The notes under the pieces were generated by a model. That model ran no database searches. It worked only from the letters and a program-made list of their open reading frames with translations, and was not told where the DNA came from. Source: Symsagittifera roscoffensis (Eukaryota; Xenacoelomorpha; Acoela; Convolutidae). From it: a DNA stretch of 60,000 nucleotides. The position numbers and the translations under genes were made by a program. This document shows, piece by piece, positions 42,100 to 54,459 of this stretch (within the stretch, counting starts at the first letter, position 1; the number at the start of each line of letters is the position of its first letter). Where the stretch lies: the NCBI RefSeq assembly GCF_963678635.1, contig NC_087070.1, forward strand, positions 25,540,007 to 25,600,006. The letters are read 5' to 3'.

Positions 42100-43870
42100 G
42101 TTTGTTTTGGTGATGAATAATTGCATACTTAGGATGGTTCTGATTTGGACAAAATTGCATGGGGGAAGTTAGTTTTGATAGTGTCGAAGGTTATTGTAAG
42201 CTTGGCAAGCATGCAGGTTAGGTTTTTAGTGCAAAAGAGTGGCAAGTTCAAGCGCGCGTATGATTTTGACTTTTTCGGTGACAGCTTAAAATTTGTGATT
42301 AAGTCTTTCTACTAGGTTTTTTAATTTCAGGTTATATTTAAAAATTATGAATAACTTGTATGAAGGCAGTTTCGACGGATTGTATGTACTTGTACAGGAT
42401 AAAGATGGGGCGGGAGTTTTCAAGCGGGAAGTTGATAGTCAGGGTGCAATAGATGTACATTTGTCTTACAGGGGTTTAGTTACGGAGGATGCCGTTCAGA
42501 TTAGTGGATTTTATACAATATTTGAAATTTAGGAAGTAAGGCGATGCATACTTAGAGTTAATAAACATGAAGCATTGATGGGGATTGCGAGATGGTGAAC
42601 TGTGAAGATAGTGTCGTCGGATGAAATTAAAATTAGTGAAATTGTGTGTTAGTTCAGTTTTCAATATAACTTCATGAGAACAGTTAATATCTCATTCTTT
42701 TTAATTTAAAAAAAAAAATGTGAGTGCAAAAAGATCAAGTTTACTGAAATTTAGTTCGTAAGTTTTGATGTTCATGAATGCTTGGTCGATGATGTGGTCA
42801 ATTTTTTTATTAGTACTATCGAGGTGAAAATGGGTTCTGATTTGATGAAAAAGTTTTTGCTGAGTTGTGCGTTCACGTTAGGGTCAGTGTCATATGATGA
42901 TTCTTTCATATGTCGGACGACGGTATGGTCATAGTGATTAATAGAGTATCGGTTAGCTTTTTGTGCAATATATCGGTTAAGTATTTGATTTAAGCTTATA
43001 TTTGTAGATTGATTTGGGTGAAGTGCGTTAGTTGATTGGTGGATCATCATATCGCAAAGTGCATCGTCGTCTGTCTTTTTTTCTGTGGGTTTTTATAGCT
43101 GGTCAGTGAAGTTATATTATGATATTCATGAAAGGGTTGTGTGTAGGGATTGTTCATCAACACATGGTGCTCGTTGGGCTGCGTTTTCTCCGTTCTAAAA
43201 GGTGTATTGCGGGAAGAAGGGAAGGTTTTCTACTAAAAATTCAGGGATATTAGTATGATCTGGGTAATGGTAAAGGAGTCGAGATTATGATGAGGAATTG
43301 TAGTGTATTGTTTGGTAGTTTACGTTTTATAAATATTTTTTATGCGCGTGTGGGGGCAATGTGGACAGATGGGATAGAAAATCCAGAGGTTGAAGTAGAG
43401 TGTGCTAGTTGATGAATAGTTTATGAGTTATTGTTGTTATGAATTGGTTGCTTGTGGGTAATAAAATCGTCTGAATTGTGCTCTATCTAGTCGTCTGTGA
43501 TGGTGCTTATTAAATCGGGTGCAATAATTGAAAGAAGGGACAGGATAGGGGTGACGTCAGTGTACGAGGAGGTGGAGGTAGAGTTCTCATCAGAATTGGG
43601 GGGTTATGGGTTGAAAGTTGGTTGAGAATTTTTATGGGACTGGGCTCGGAATGTAGGATTTCACCGGGTGTTTCGGCTTCTGAGTTATTAAAATTAGAGA
43701 TAGTTTTAAAACTGTTTGCTTGGAGTCATCAGAATCCATGCGTGGTGGTTTACAAGAAAACTGGGTGGAGGGAAGCGTTGACTTCTGAAATTGTAATGAG
43801 AGAATCGTGGCGTTGGACATTTGACGGATAGGAAACGGAACAGTGGAGGGATCCAACTTGGCGGCTCATC
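42100..43870 (-). pseudogene. Accessory ORF of copy B (equivalent of 6533-8237)
   Basis: The start (ATGAGCCGCCAAGTTGGATC, minus strand, near 43868) encodes MSRQVGSLH as in element A, with the same TTTTTAG-CCCACG in front. Later blocks match A at protein level: PFFPQYTF against PLFPLYTL (about 43200), YDHTVV and NFFIKSEPIF against YDHNII and KFFIKTPHLF (42840-42940), and RQMYIYC, SRPIFI, YIQSVE and VIHNF against the last block of A (42345-42480). Frameshifts and stops are frequent. Preservation of these blocks while the DNA has diverged is the evidence that the protein was once under selection. Confidence 0.6.
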
Positions 43871-43934
43871 GTGGGCTAAAAAGATGTTTGTATGTGAACG
43901 AAACTCTAAGGTGCGCGGTTGTCCTATATTTTTT

Positions 43935-44440
43935 TCATGTGTATCCTCGATAGTGGTTTGTTGAAGTGCTAAATGGGACATAGGGGTACGTTGTATGAAA
44001 GTTACTATTATGTAATATTCGTTCGGTGGTGGAAAGTGTATTTCGATATCTTCGTGTGATAAGTGATAGATGGTAGTCGTTTTGTAAACTTTGTTGTAAT
44101 AGTACTGTGCGTGTAGTATTTGTTTTGTTTTGTGGAGTATCGTATGGTTTTATCTCTGTAGATGATTTTTTATTGATTTCGCTGATTTGAGCGTCAAGAA
44201 GAATTTTGTTGATAGAGGTGGAATAATTTCCTAAATCCAAAAATTCCTGCGAAAAAGTTTCGTGCGACGCTAGTTTGTCTATTGACTTGTAGATGTGTTG
44301 CGCATGTGTTATAAATTCCTTTTACTAATGAGAAGAGAAAACCTAGAATAGTAAAAAGTGCATATAATATAGTCAATCTTTCTGAGATATAGTAGGGCCA
44401 TCCTAGAAATGGTAAAAGTTCGTTTTCGATAAAAATCTTC
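43935..44440 (-). pseudogene. Env membrane-anchor remnant of copy B
   Basis: TILYALFTILGFLFSLVKG and the following IYNTCATH and RQTSVAR match the anchor and tail of the element A Env (8375-8980). The open pieces are 44194-44376 and 43935-44240. The ectodomain is absent: just right of about 44440, homology jumps to the small membrane ORF of A. Confidence 0.7.
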
Positions 44441-44469
44441 AGAAAAATTGATGGTTAAAATAATTGCTA

Positions 44470-44620
44470 GAAATTATTGCTTTCTTTATACATTCATACC
44501 GTGTCAAAATTAGAGAAGCTATCAAGGTGAGAAAAATGACGAAAATAAAGAAAACGTCTTTCCTACTTAGTAAGCTTCGTATCAACTAGGAAATTTTTCC
44601 AGTATTGTACCTGATTACGT
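44470..44620 (-). pseudogene. Start of the small membrane ORF in copy B
   Basis: The minus strand reads LIRSLLSRKDVFFIFVIF, a second hydrophobic stretch, then YECIKKAI. This is collinear with element A's ORF beginning at 12147 (MIRNIFSRKD..., CKCIKKAI). The initiator Met is mutated to Leu. Homology stops shortly afterwards at the Env deletion. Confidence 0.6.
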
Positions 44621-45239
44621 GGTCGATAGTTTTGGAGAGAATACATAAGTTTGAATGAGGGAAAAAGTATAAATGGGGTTCTAAAAATCAGAAAAATGAG
44701 AATTATGAATTCTAAAAATGATGTTGAAAATTTGTCGAAAAGATTAAAAGAGAGTTTGAAATAATTGTTTCAAGATTCATATATTAAAACAATACTGTTT
44801 GTGGTATATATTAAAACAATGCTGTTTGTGTTAATTGACAGAAGAGTGTCGTAATTTTTATACGGTACTTATTTAAGTTGTCAAATATGAGGGTAGTGCT
44901 TTAATTTTGACCTGGAGGTATTTGAGTTATAGTTATAGATCTAGTTCAAGTTGTAGTTATGACGGCTAATAATAGCGGTGGTGGTTAAAAAAAAAAGTGG
45001 GATAATTTTAAATGATTTGATTGGCTACTTTTGAAAGAAAGAAAATGTATATGTGTGTTAAAAAATTTCTTTTTGGATGAATCTAGCAATTTTTTTTTAG
45101 TAGAAGTGTTATTGATATTGATAATAAATCAGAGGGTTGCTGGAATTCTACTTTCTTAAATATATTAGATATTGGGGTGAAAAATTTGTAATCTTTTCTT
45201 TGTTGATTTCTAAATTAAGATGATTGCCCTTGTTAAGAT

Positions 45240-46560
45240 TTTTCTTTTGTTTCGGACATTAGAGTTTTTTCCCGTAGTTTGTGGTTAATACCTTGTTTTT
45301 GAAAGATTTGCTTGGGAGATTTTTTTGATATTTCATTTGGAATAGTCTGGGATGATTGTGGTATATGATTGAAGTTTTCTGACTTTTCTTTGGATCATTA
45401 TAATTTTTTGTTTCGTCAACAATGTGTAAACCTGTAAAGGAGTATAATTGTATTAGTTCACGAAGAGCGTACTCTTTTGGATGGTCAAGTAAAAAAAATT
45501 TCTATGCTGTACTATTACTTTTTTATAGTGGTCGATTAGTTTATAGTAATGTCTGTAATGTTTTTCTATAATATGATAAGGTGCTTTTCGAATAGCTTGT
45601 AGCTTTTTGGGAGATTCCTTCTTTTTTTTGTAAAGTTTGGAATAAAACAAATGCTCCAAGTTTTAGAACTCATGCTGGTGTTGAGCGTGAACTTATAAGA
45701 GTTTGAAAGTTCTGTCTTTGGCATAATTTCTTTGCGATTTTCCCATAGATTTCACCGTGTTTCTTATCTCTGTTCAAAATCATTTCTGTGTGGTTTAGAG
45801 GCTAGTTTTAAAATTTGTGGTTGAGGAAAATTATCTTCACCATGAATGTGAAGTTGTAGGATGTAATAAATCGAACTTTTGGTTGGTTGACAAAAAACTT
45901 GTGCATTTGTTGCTGAGTTTGCTGCGAACTTTATAGGTTTTTGTGGTTTTTGCTTAAAAATTGTTTCATACGGTGATCGTCCAAATGATGTTGTGATCTG
46001 AAAATTGTATGATAATATGAATTATTACACGTCTGTTGGCCATTAGATGTATTTTTGATCGTTTGCGTTAATTTTACATCGAAGAAGTTCTTGTACAGAG
46101 CGAATCATGCCTTCGACTAGTCCATTTGTCCATGGTGCATGTGATGTTCTTGGTTTATGCTTGATATTATAAGTTGACATTTGGTAATTAAATCATTGTT
46201 AACGAGTTCTGTTCCATTATCTGTAACAACAATATCATTTAGACCAAATTTTGCTATCCAGTGTTCATATTGTGCTGTTATTTTTTCTGTGCTAGTGATA
46301 TGTTGTCCAAAGTGTCAGAAAAATTAAATATTTTATTGATTGTATGATTTTGACTTGATTTGAGAGGGCCTGCCCAACTTATTGTATGAATTAGGTGTTC
46401 TCTTTCTATTAGTGTGAATGACTTTTTTCGTGGTGATTTTTCGTTGAATTGTTTTTAATTCTGTGTCTTTTCTATTCATGATGATAATATAATGTATAGG
46501 TTTAAATGTGTCTTACCCTAATAAAACGACTACATAGTGATTGTTTTGGCAATTTAGATT
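45240..46560 (-). pseudogene. Integrase region of copy B, heavily decayed
   Basis: The C-terminal motif KAPYHIIEKHY (45453-45659) aligns with KGPYQIIDKPT of element A. The core can be followed at DNA level around 45790-46280, for example ACTAGTCCATTTGTCCATGG against the NGLVE-coding DNA in A near 13930. No long frame survives. Confidence 0.7.
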
Positions 46561-48250
46561 AAGTGGAAAACGTTCTAAACTGTTCATCTGTTAAGTATCA
46601 GAGTGAATTACGACTGAATTTTTACATTCTAGTCGTGGTGATGTTTTGTCTTTTACGAGAAAAAATTTAATGTTTTGTGGTTATTCTACAGTTGTTTTTC
46701 GTGTAAGTTTTTTGGGTGGCGTATTTCGACCAAGTGTATCTGGTAAAGCAAGTTTTTGCCTGCTGTTCAAACTATATATATATGTTTGGAAATCTTAATA
46801 AAGTTAGTTAAAATATATGTGCTCTATGAATAGAAGTAGATTTTTGTGTAAAGAGGATTGTTTGCGTTTATGATCGGTCAGTAAAACTTGACTGTTATGA
46901 TCCAAGAATTAGGAATTTGTTAAAAATTTGATGCCGGTACTCTCTCTCATGAGTGTGGAGAGTCTTAATTCTGCTTGTGTAAAAATTTTAAACTTGCTGA
47001 TAAAACGTTCGTTTTGCTTGTACCATTATGTGATTGTAGAAAAGCTTCGACGATTCAAAAGTTGGAGTCATCGCATTTAGAGTATAGTGGTTGATCTGGA
47101 TCTGGAATTGTGTCTAAGATTTGTTCTTTTAAAAGTGTTTTTACTTCGTCAAAACCTTTTTGATGTTCTAATGTCCATTCAAAATTTTATTTTGTTTTCG
47201 GAGAATTTTATAAAATGGTCATAGATACACTTGAATTTTTTTAACGTAAAAGCTCAAAAAATTTAAATTTCGAAATGTAACTTCAATTTTGTTTTTACTA
47301 GATGGTGGTTGGAGTCTTAACGTTGCGTCTATTTGTGATTTTAAAGTGTAATTGAGGTAAATTCAATAATTTGTCCAAGTAATATCAAACGGGAAAAAAA
47401 ATGTGATTTAACTGGTTGATGTTAATCTAATCGTGATGATGTTTCATCTTTTGCAAGGAAGAGTTTTATGTTTTTTGATATTTCTACAGCCGTTTTTCGT
47501 GTTTCAGGTGGTGTAATTTGACTAAGTGAGTCGGGTAAGGCAAGGTTACTGCCAGTTGTCCAAACTATATGTAGGTTTGAAAATTTCATCAGGATAAAAT
47601 GAAATCTATAAACACTATGTTTTGGATTTGACTTTTGAGCATATAGAAAAACTTTTGGTTTTTGATCTGTGAATAGTACTGTTGGATCTTTTGATCCAAG
47701 GATTAAGAAAAGATATTCTGTAAAGGTATATATTATGGCTGTACATTCCCTCATAAGGATAGAGAGTCTAAGTCCTGCTTGTAAAAAATGTCTTGAATTT
47801 GCTGATTTTAGATTCAATTTCTTGGTACCTTGGTCTGATTGCAAAAGAGCTGCAACAATTCCAAAGTTGGAATTATCAGACAGCGTAAAAGGGCTGGTTT
47901 GAGTCTGGAATTATATTCACAATTCGTTGCATGAGAAGGGTTTTGATTTCATTGAAGCATTTCTGATGTTCTAAAGTCCATTCAAAAAATTTTAGTGTCT
48001 AAGAAGGTGATAGAACGGTCGGAGATATAATTGTATTTCATAAACATATTTACTTAGAAAGTTTGACATTCCAAGGAACTCTTGGTTTTTCTTTTTGTTG
48101 GATGGTGGTTGTTTCAAAGTTGCATGGATGGTGGAGTTTAAAAGTTGCATACATTTGGAGTTTCAAGGGTGTTATTGTGGTTACTTCGATAGTATGTGTA
48201 AGGAAATTTACACGAGTGGGGAAAAAGTGTGATTTATCAGGAGCTGCTTT
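46561..48250 (-). pseudogene. RT-tail/RNase H region of copy B, present twice
   Basis: Two successive segments, about 46600-47405 and 47405-48250, each align from the RNase H end (LPD-LS, TTTTTCGTGT words) back through the SALMRE/SILMRE region to the RT connection (GATTTATC/GATTTAAC, then the CATTCCAAG words). The second has the longest open piece, 47422-47844, with FLQAGLRLSILMRE. The two differ at about a quarter of positions in the stretch I compared (46670-46760 against 47490-47560). Confidence 0.7.
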
Positions 48251-49480
48251 CATGTTTTCTTTTAAAATAAATTGGTGGTATTTTTTGTAAAACTGAACAT
48301 TTCTTGTTTTGATTGTGATTGTACGAAACTTTCTGAATATGTTATGACAGTTTTTGCTAAAGACTAGTAGAAAAAGCCGCTGGTTCTATAGATATGCCAC
48401 AAAATAGTCTATTGAATTCGTATTATTGGTCTCCAGTAGCGAATTTTGTCAGGCCACTTGTTTGTTCATCTAGTGGCATTTGATTACATGCACTATTTGT
48501 ATCTGCGGTGGTGTAAAAGTGTCCTTTTACTTTTGTGAGTATTACTTGTATTAGTTCTATGGGCGAATTGCATTTTGATTTATCAATTAGAGAGTTTAGT
48601 TATCATGCGTCTAGAACTATTTCAACCAATTCCCCTTTAGCGAGAATAAGTACTGAATAAATAAAAAAAAATTTCTTGGGGTTGTTGTTCTTTGGTGAGA
48701 TGATTTTGGTTAGATGACATTGTAATTATTCAAAAATTATGTTTTCTTTGTCCTGTAAGTGTATTGGAACCTTATTTGCGCGTTGTTTTGGAAAACTGCG
48801 TTGGGTTTGAGTGGAAGGTATAGTGGTGATTTTTTTTCCAACATCAAGTTTTGATGAAGCATAAACTATGGAATATTTTAAAAATATATTTGCTATTTGC
48901 TCGATTTCGTGTAGATTAATTTGAGAATGTTGGAAATTCAACAATGTCAAAAACTATTGTTGTTGATTTGTGTTTTTTGAAAATTGAAACTTTGGGTTAA
49001 AAAAAGAAGTTTCTGTAAAATAATCCGTGCTTTTTTGAGGAGTCATTGGTTATATTGCTTAAAGACAGTTCTTCATTCAAGGTTGTTGATCGACAAATAT
49101 TTAGTCTTTTTAAGATGTTGCTTACTGTTTATGCTTTTTCTTGTGTAGGATATAATGTTGCATTTGTGTCAAAATATCCTAACAGTCCCAGAAGAAGGTT
49201 AATTTTCAAAGGCGAGTTGTTATATACATGAAATGCTTTTGTATCTGAGCTTGTAATTTTAGCGTATTTTATAGATGCAGTTGTGTCTCTAAAAATTTTA
49301 TGAATGGGTCTAAATTCAAGTTCAGACACAAACAATTTTTGTGTATTTTGATCGTTGTTATATTGATGAACATGGTTGATGAAAACCTCATATACATATC
49401 CTGTTACTGGTTATAAAGGTTTACTTTTTTGATTAAATATAAGATAAAGTTTAGAAAAAAGAATCACCTAAATCTTTTGA
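48251..49480 (-). pseudogene. RT core and protease linker of copy B
   Basis: 48350-48650 matches the RT core region of A (tcatctaRtggcatttgatt words at about 48465 and 16095). 48726-48950 is the RT N-terminal part. 49129-49335 contains FEFRPIHKIFRD-like and LLLGLLGYFDTNA blocks matching A at 16767-16960. All frames are broken; homology ends near 49480. Confidence 0.7.
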
Positions 49481-49659
49481 GTTGACAAGGAAAATTAGTC
49501 AAAATAGGCAGATTGCTCTTGTGATTTGCAGATTGCTTTATTTCTGTAAGTTCCAAACTTTGGCTACTTATTATAACAAGTTTATTGGACAACTTAGTTA
49601 ATTGTGAAAATTAAATAATGCCAAATCGTTGGCAATATCGTTGACTTTGAGCAATTGAC

Positions 49660-50830
49660 TCGGTCAAAAACTATATCTCTGTAGGTTAGTTAGTTTTAAA
49701 ACACGGTTTCTACGTGTGGAAAATAGTAAAAAACAGAAGTCCGACGTAAAAATGAGCAGTTTTAGATTAACAAGCTTTTGAGCGATAAAACCTCTAAGAT
49801 TTTAAATTTGATTAAAATTTACAAAAAAAAGTTTCTCCAAACTTTAGGACAGTCTGTCTAGTTATTTGTGAAGTTTTTAAATCTAATTTATTAAAAACAT
49901 TGAAAATCATAAAAACGTCATATCTCGGAAACTGAAAGAATTTGAGCACTCATTTTTAGTACCCAAACTGGCGAGACCTGATATTAACGTAACTCTGACA
50001 GCACCCCACTATACGATTGCGAATTTCGATTATGAAGTTTTTTAAACCTTAGTTTTGTGAAAATTTTTTTAAAAAATCATAAAAAGTGTCTTGTCTCGGA
50101 AGCTTAAAGGATTCGATTAGTCATATTTAGAGCAAGGGAAACTATTGAAACTGCTAAGATAATCTTGACTGCTCCTCACTGTAAGCCTAAAAATTAAAGT
50201 TTTGGCGCGAGTTCTTCAAATCTCGAAAATGAAAATTTTTCTCGAAGTTTCAAGAAAGTATGTCTAGATATTTGACCTTCACTTAAATAGAAATTCTTAA
50301 AGTTGAACATTTAAAATTGAAGTTTTTCCAGACTTCGGAAAAGCCAATTTTTGCCATAAAATTCGCAACCATAAATTACTTCCCTGTTCGCATGCAAAAG
50401 TGGCTACAAAGTTTTGAGTTCGAAAAATATCTTGACTTTTTTTTCAAATATTAGTAAATTTTTCGTTATCTCTTTCATTATGAGCTTCTGGAAGGTGTAT
50501 TTTAGCATCGGCATCACAACCCTAAACTACATCCCTGAAAACATGCAAGTACATGTAGAAAATTTAAAATTTAAAATAACATTTTTATTTTTTCTTTAGT
50601 TCTTAGAACTTTTCGAAAGATTCGTAAAATGTAAAATGTGCAAATCTCCTTCCAGGGGAATAAGTTTTTGCATACAAATCGCAAACTCAAGCTACACTGC
50701 TGCCAACTACTTTTACAAAATTTTGAATAAAAAAAATTGAAAAAATTGTTGAACGAATTTTTCTCCAATTTGTAAATTTTGTAAGAGTTGCTTGAACATT
50801 CACCAGAAGTATTATATTGCATCGCCGGAA
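49660..50830. repeat. Diverged satellite-like tandem repeat, ~150-180-bp period
   Basis: AAAATCATAAAAACGTCATA, CTCGGAAACTGAAAGAATT recurs at 49905 and about 50085. ACCATAAATTACTTCCCTG, ACCCTAAACTACATCCCTG and CTCAAGCTACACTGC recur at about 50368, 50518 and 50686. Units are strongly diverged and period lengths vary. No gene. Confidence 0.5.
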
Positions 50831-50848
50831 ATCCAGATCATATTTTTA

Positions 50849-51330
50849 CTAAAAATGGGTCAATTTTTTAAATAGTCAAAAAATTACGCTGAACCTACCA
50901 GTTTACTTGATAGAAAAGTTATATCAAAACAAGCCTCTATCTCAGCTCAACAAATTTTTAGAAGGTAAAACTTCCATAAATTTAGAGAAAATTTTTGAAA
51001 TTTGTTTTCAGCCAAAAGTTTTGGTTTTATATAGTACAATTACAGATTTTTGAAAGTTGTATTCTTCGGAAATTTTTTTGGTCTGTGTAAGAGGCTTTTT
51101 TGATATAATTTTCTCGCTGAATAGTTATATAGTTCAATTCTCGATTAATTAAAAAAACCAAAATGACCAATTGTTTGGATGTCATTTTGGTGGAGAAATT
51201 CACAGAAATTGTTGAACCATAATAGTTCTGGTAAAATTCTAAGCATATTTTGTTTTCTAATTTTTGTTTTATCTAAACCGAATTTGAGAAAAACGCGTTT
51301 GAATTTTCAAATGTTATTCGTTGAGTTCGG
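50849..51330. mobile_element. Foldback element relative, diverged copy
   Basis: The left half (AAAATGGGTCAATTTT, ATTACGCTGAACCTAC, AAGCCTCTATCTCAGCTCAA) and right half (AAGAGGCTTTTTTGATATAA, CCAAAATGACCAATTG, TTTGAGAAAAACGCGTTTGA) are inverted relative to each other. They match the two arms of the element at 56585-57315. Terminal bases are missing or mutated. Confidence 0.65.
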
Positions 51331-51450
51331 TGAATTGAAATCATCACTGTTGACATTCGCGAATTGAGATCAGAAATCAAACGTACAATTTAAATAAGTC
51401 GTTTATTTATTTCGTATATTTACTTTCGAGCTTCCTTCTGATTAGTCAAT

Positions 51451-51865
51451 ACAGTGTTGACCTGACAGAACGATTAAAACTTGCTTCGTTCATCTCAAGT
51501 TAGGTTGAAGTTAGACAAAAAATGAAGAAAATGAAACTGCTTAAAATTTAGCAGAACTTCTATGGTGCTATTATTTTTACAAACTTCACGCCAAAACTAT
51601 TACCACAAAAACAAACATTTTTGATTTTTTTTCCAGAAAATACAATCAATCAGAAATAACGCCAGAGCTACGGGAACAATTGCTGAAAAAGCTAAATCAA
51701 ACTGAGCCTCCTATAGAGCTCAACAAAAAGTTTTGGGAAAATTATAAGCACGCTCTGTTTTCTTCATTTTTTGTCTTATTTCAAGCCAATTGAAAAAAAA
51801 GGGTTTTAATCATTATTTAAGTTTTAATCGCTTTGTCTAAATAATTCAAATCAGCACTGTAACGT
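51451..51865. mobile_element. Foldback element relative, short copy
   Basis: It begins CAGTGTTGACCTGACAGAAC and ends ATTCAAATCAGCACTG just before TAACG. Both ends resemble the CAGTGCTGATTTAAATTATC ends of the element at 56585. The interior is different or heavily diverged. Confidence 0.5.
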
Positions 51866-52179
51866 GTTTGTTTACTTAATGACAGTATGAATTATTGCAG
51901 ACCGCACTACAGTCAAAATAGCAATGCAAAACGCTTGCATTTTTTCAGAGACATTCATTTAGAAGCCAAAACATCAAAAAAAATCTTTCATCAAAGTTTT
52001 GTCACCACTTTTTAAACAGACTTGCCGCAAAAAACTACTAAACTTTAAGAAAAGACTTAGGTTTGGTAAGTTATAGTGTTTTCTAAAACTATTGCAAATT
52101 TAAGGGCAAAATCTGTTTTTGTCCAAAATTCTTGAAAAAATTAGTTAAAAACGATATTCGATAAAAACTATATTTGATA
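51866..52179. other. No gene recognised
   Basis: AT-rich spacer between two inverted-repeat elements. Confidence 0.4.
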
Positions 52180-52471
52180 GGGGACTAGATATTTTAACAG
52201 ACTAATTTATTAGCAGACCAGTTTTTTAGCAGACTCAGAACAATTAGCAAGTCAGAACGGTAAAATCAAACGCTGTATTGACAAAAACTGCCGCTAGCTC
52301 AGCTGCACTTACTTATGAGACGACTGAAATTGTACTCATAAATCAGTGTTTGCCGTTGATGTATACTAATTCGTTTTTAAAGTTGATAACTTTGTGCACA
52401 AATCATGAGACAATTGTCGTAATTAAGGAAGCTAAATGCTGAAAAAATGGTCTGCTAAAATATTGGTCCCC
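52180..52471. mobile_element. 292-bp MITE with GGGGAC terminal repeats
   Basis: The left end GGGGACTAGATATTTTAACA and the right end (read inward) GGGGACCAATATTTTAGCAG match at about 20 of 23 bases, counting the following GAC. AGCAGAC words recur inside. No ORF. Confidence 0.6.
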
Positions 52472-53521
52472 ACTTGATAGCTTTTTGGTACCTTTAAGTC
52501 CAACACGACTTTGCTAAAATAAACAAAAATCAGACAAACTGCCGTGGTCACTACCAGTAGCCATTGCTGGCGTCTATCATGATGAAGAGACCAAATGCTG
52601 ATGAATAAATTTCAGCCAATTAAATTAAATAATCAGAAAACTCAAAGAAAACTCAAAAAAACTCATCGCAAGAACTTAAAGCGAAAAATCTAGACTATCA
52701 CTTTTGAAAAGTGATCAGTTAGAAAACAAGTAGCTATATTAAATTTTGCGAAATTGGTTTTTTTTTTCGAGTATTGGAAATCAACTATCAATTCACAGCT
52801 AAAACTAGCAAGACTGCTTGTATCAGGAGAAAACCGTGAAAATTTTGACTGCCTTTAAGGTCTATGGAGCAGCCACAACACGAGCAAATATGGCAACTAA
52901 GCTTCCTTCAACCAATTTGGAACAATTTCTAAGACGGATTAAATCTCCGCTTACGCGTTAATAGATCGAAATTTATCGAGCGTTAATTGTCCCAAATTGG
53001 CAAAAATGGCAATTTTTAAACCCCCGTTACTCTCCGAAAATGATCACTGGTGAAAAATCATTTAAAATATAAACTCAGGCCAGCAATACCTTTTGAATGA
53101 TGGTAAAAATTTCCGTCAAAAATGGCCTGTTAAAAATTCAAATTTTTTGTCTGAAGAAAAAATCACCCGAGCGCAAAGATTCCGTTACCTTCGGTACAAA
53201 AGCCGGAACAAAAATTAGGATTACGAAAAAACTTTACTTTAGGAGCGCCATGTGGTTATCCATTTGTCCAATATTTTTGAAGTTCTCTTGAAAAATGGCA
53301 AGAATGGGGAAAAATAGAGAAGAAAACGATAATTAAGAATTTCTACGATTGCTTTGAAATTCTGTTTGACTCATTGATCAATTTAACTCTGAATAGGACC
53401 CTATTAAGTCAGGGTTATGTTAAAATTATTAACACTTTTATGTTAAGCAAAAAGTCTTTTGTTTTTCTATGATAGCGTCCCAGAGAAAATTATGGCATCT
53501 GCGATAATAGTCTGCAACCAG
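52472..53521. other. No gene recognised
   Basis: AT-rich. The small ORF 53097-53291 (Lys-rich, no motif) is not supported by anything else. Confidence 0.4.
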
Positions 53522-54459
53522 CCCGAGTTGACCTACATAGACCAAAAAAGCTACTCATACAATTCCAAAAACTAAGACTATCAAAAAGATACCAATCAAA
53601 AATGTTGCATAGATTTTGCTTAAAAGATTTCCTTGAACTTTTTAATGAAACTTTTCTCGTTTTGGCATAAAAATTGGTGTATTGTACTAAATAAAAAAGA
53701 AAACTTTTTTGTCAAAAAAATGCTAGCTATACAATTTCCATATACGTTAATTTTATGACAAGAATTTTTCGATGGCGAGAGCAAAAGTTCTCCCATTAAT
53801 TTTGACAAGTATTTTCAAAATTGCCCCAACAATTGTTTTGGCTTTTTTCGACCGCAAACCAACTTTATAATCAAACAAACATTTTCAAAAAAAAGTTTTT
53901 TGTAGGCAAACTTGGTTTTTCTTTGTGTGCATAACGTAATCCTAGATACATAAAAAGCCCATTTTTCTGGATAAATTTTTTCAAGCAGGCTGAAGATTCC
54001 TAATTCTTTTGTATGGCATGTTTATATATGTCTTGATCAATGTCAGATAGTTTAAAAATTCAAATTTCAAAAATAAGTATCTTTGCAAATTTTGGTCAAA
54101 ATTTAAAAGTTTGATTCTTTCAGCATATGATTTGTGTAAAAAAACTTTTACACAATTCAGGTCGTTTCCATTGCAATGTAAATTCAAGACAATCACACCT
54201 TTGCTGTCTGGGTAAACCATGGTTTTTGTCATTTGTGTCCGGTCACAAGCACGTCTCAAAAAATTTGAAAAATTTAATTTTCAAAAAATCACTTTTTTTG
54301 GTTTATGGGAAAATGCTAGTCCAAATATGAAAAACTACACCTTTCATACACCTTTCATGCAATTTTCTGTACTAATGGAATTGTATAAAAAGTGTATGGT
54401 TAGCATTTTTTTTTTTCAAGTATGAAAATTGTTTGATTAGCATTTTTGGTCAACTCGGG
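53522..54459. mobile_element. CCCGGGTTGAC-type MITE, copy III, 938 bp
   Basis: Ends CCCGAGTTGACC and GGTCAACTCGGG are complementary and keep matching mutations at both ends. The interior matches copy I along much of its length. It has hairpin words around TATGAAAATTGTTTGATTAGC near the right end. Confidence 0.7.

Larger units (their letters stand above)
41105..49480 (-). mobile_element. Copy B of the element A family: truncated, Env-deleted, rearranged
   Basis: It aligns with element A from its 3' noncoding region (A near 5510) to the protease linker (A near 17110), in the same orientation. Both LTRs, gag and the protease active site are missing. Relative to A it lacks about 3.2 kb (A about 8800-12030) holding the Env ectodomain, and it carries an extra copy of the RNase H segment. 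Nucleotide divergence from A is high, so it is an old copy or another subfamily. The left edge is about 35 bp from the MITE ending at 41070. Confidence 0.85.

Noticed and set aside
42347-42532. Plus-strand ORF in copy B preceded by a strong-looking acceptor (TTTTTTAATTTCAG), with a partly similar plus-strand frame in element A near 6780-6900
   Set aside because: The minus strand of the same bases encodes a clearly better conserved protein in both copies (QMYxxC, SRPxxI, YIQxxE, IHN). The plus-strand similarity is a shadow of it.
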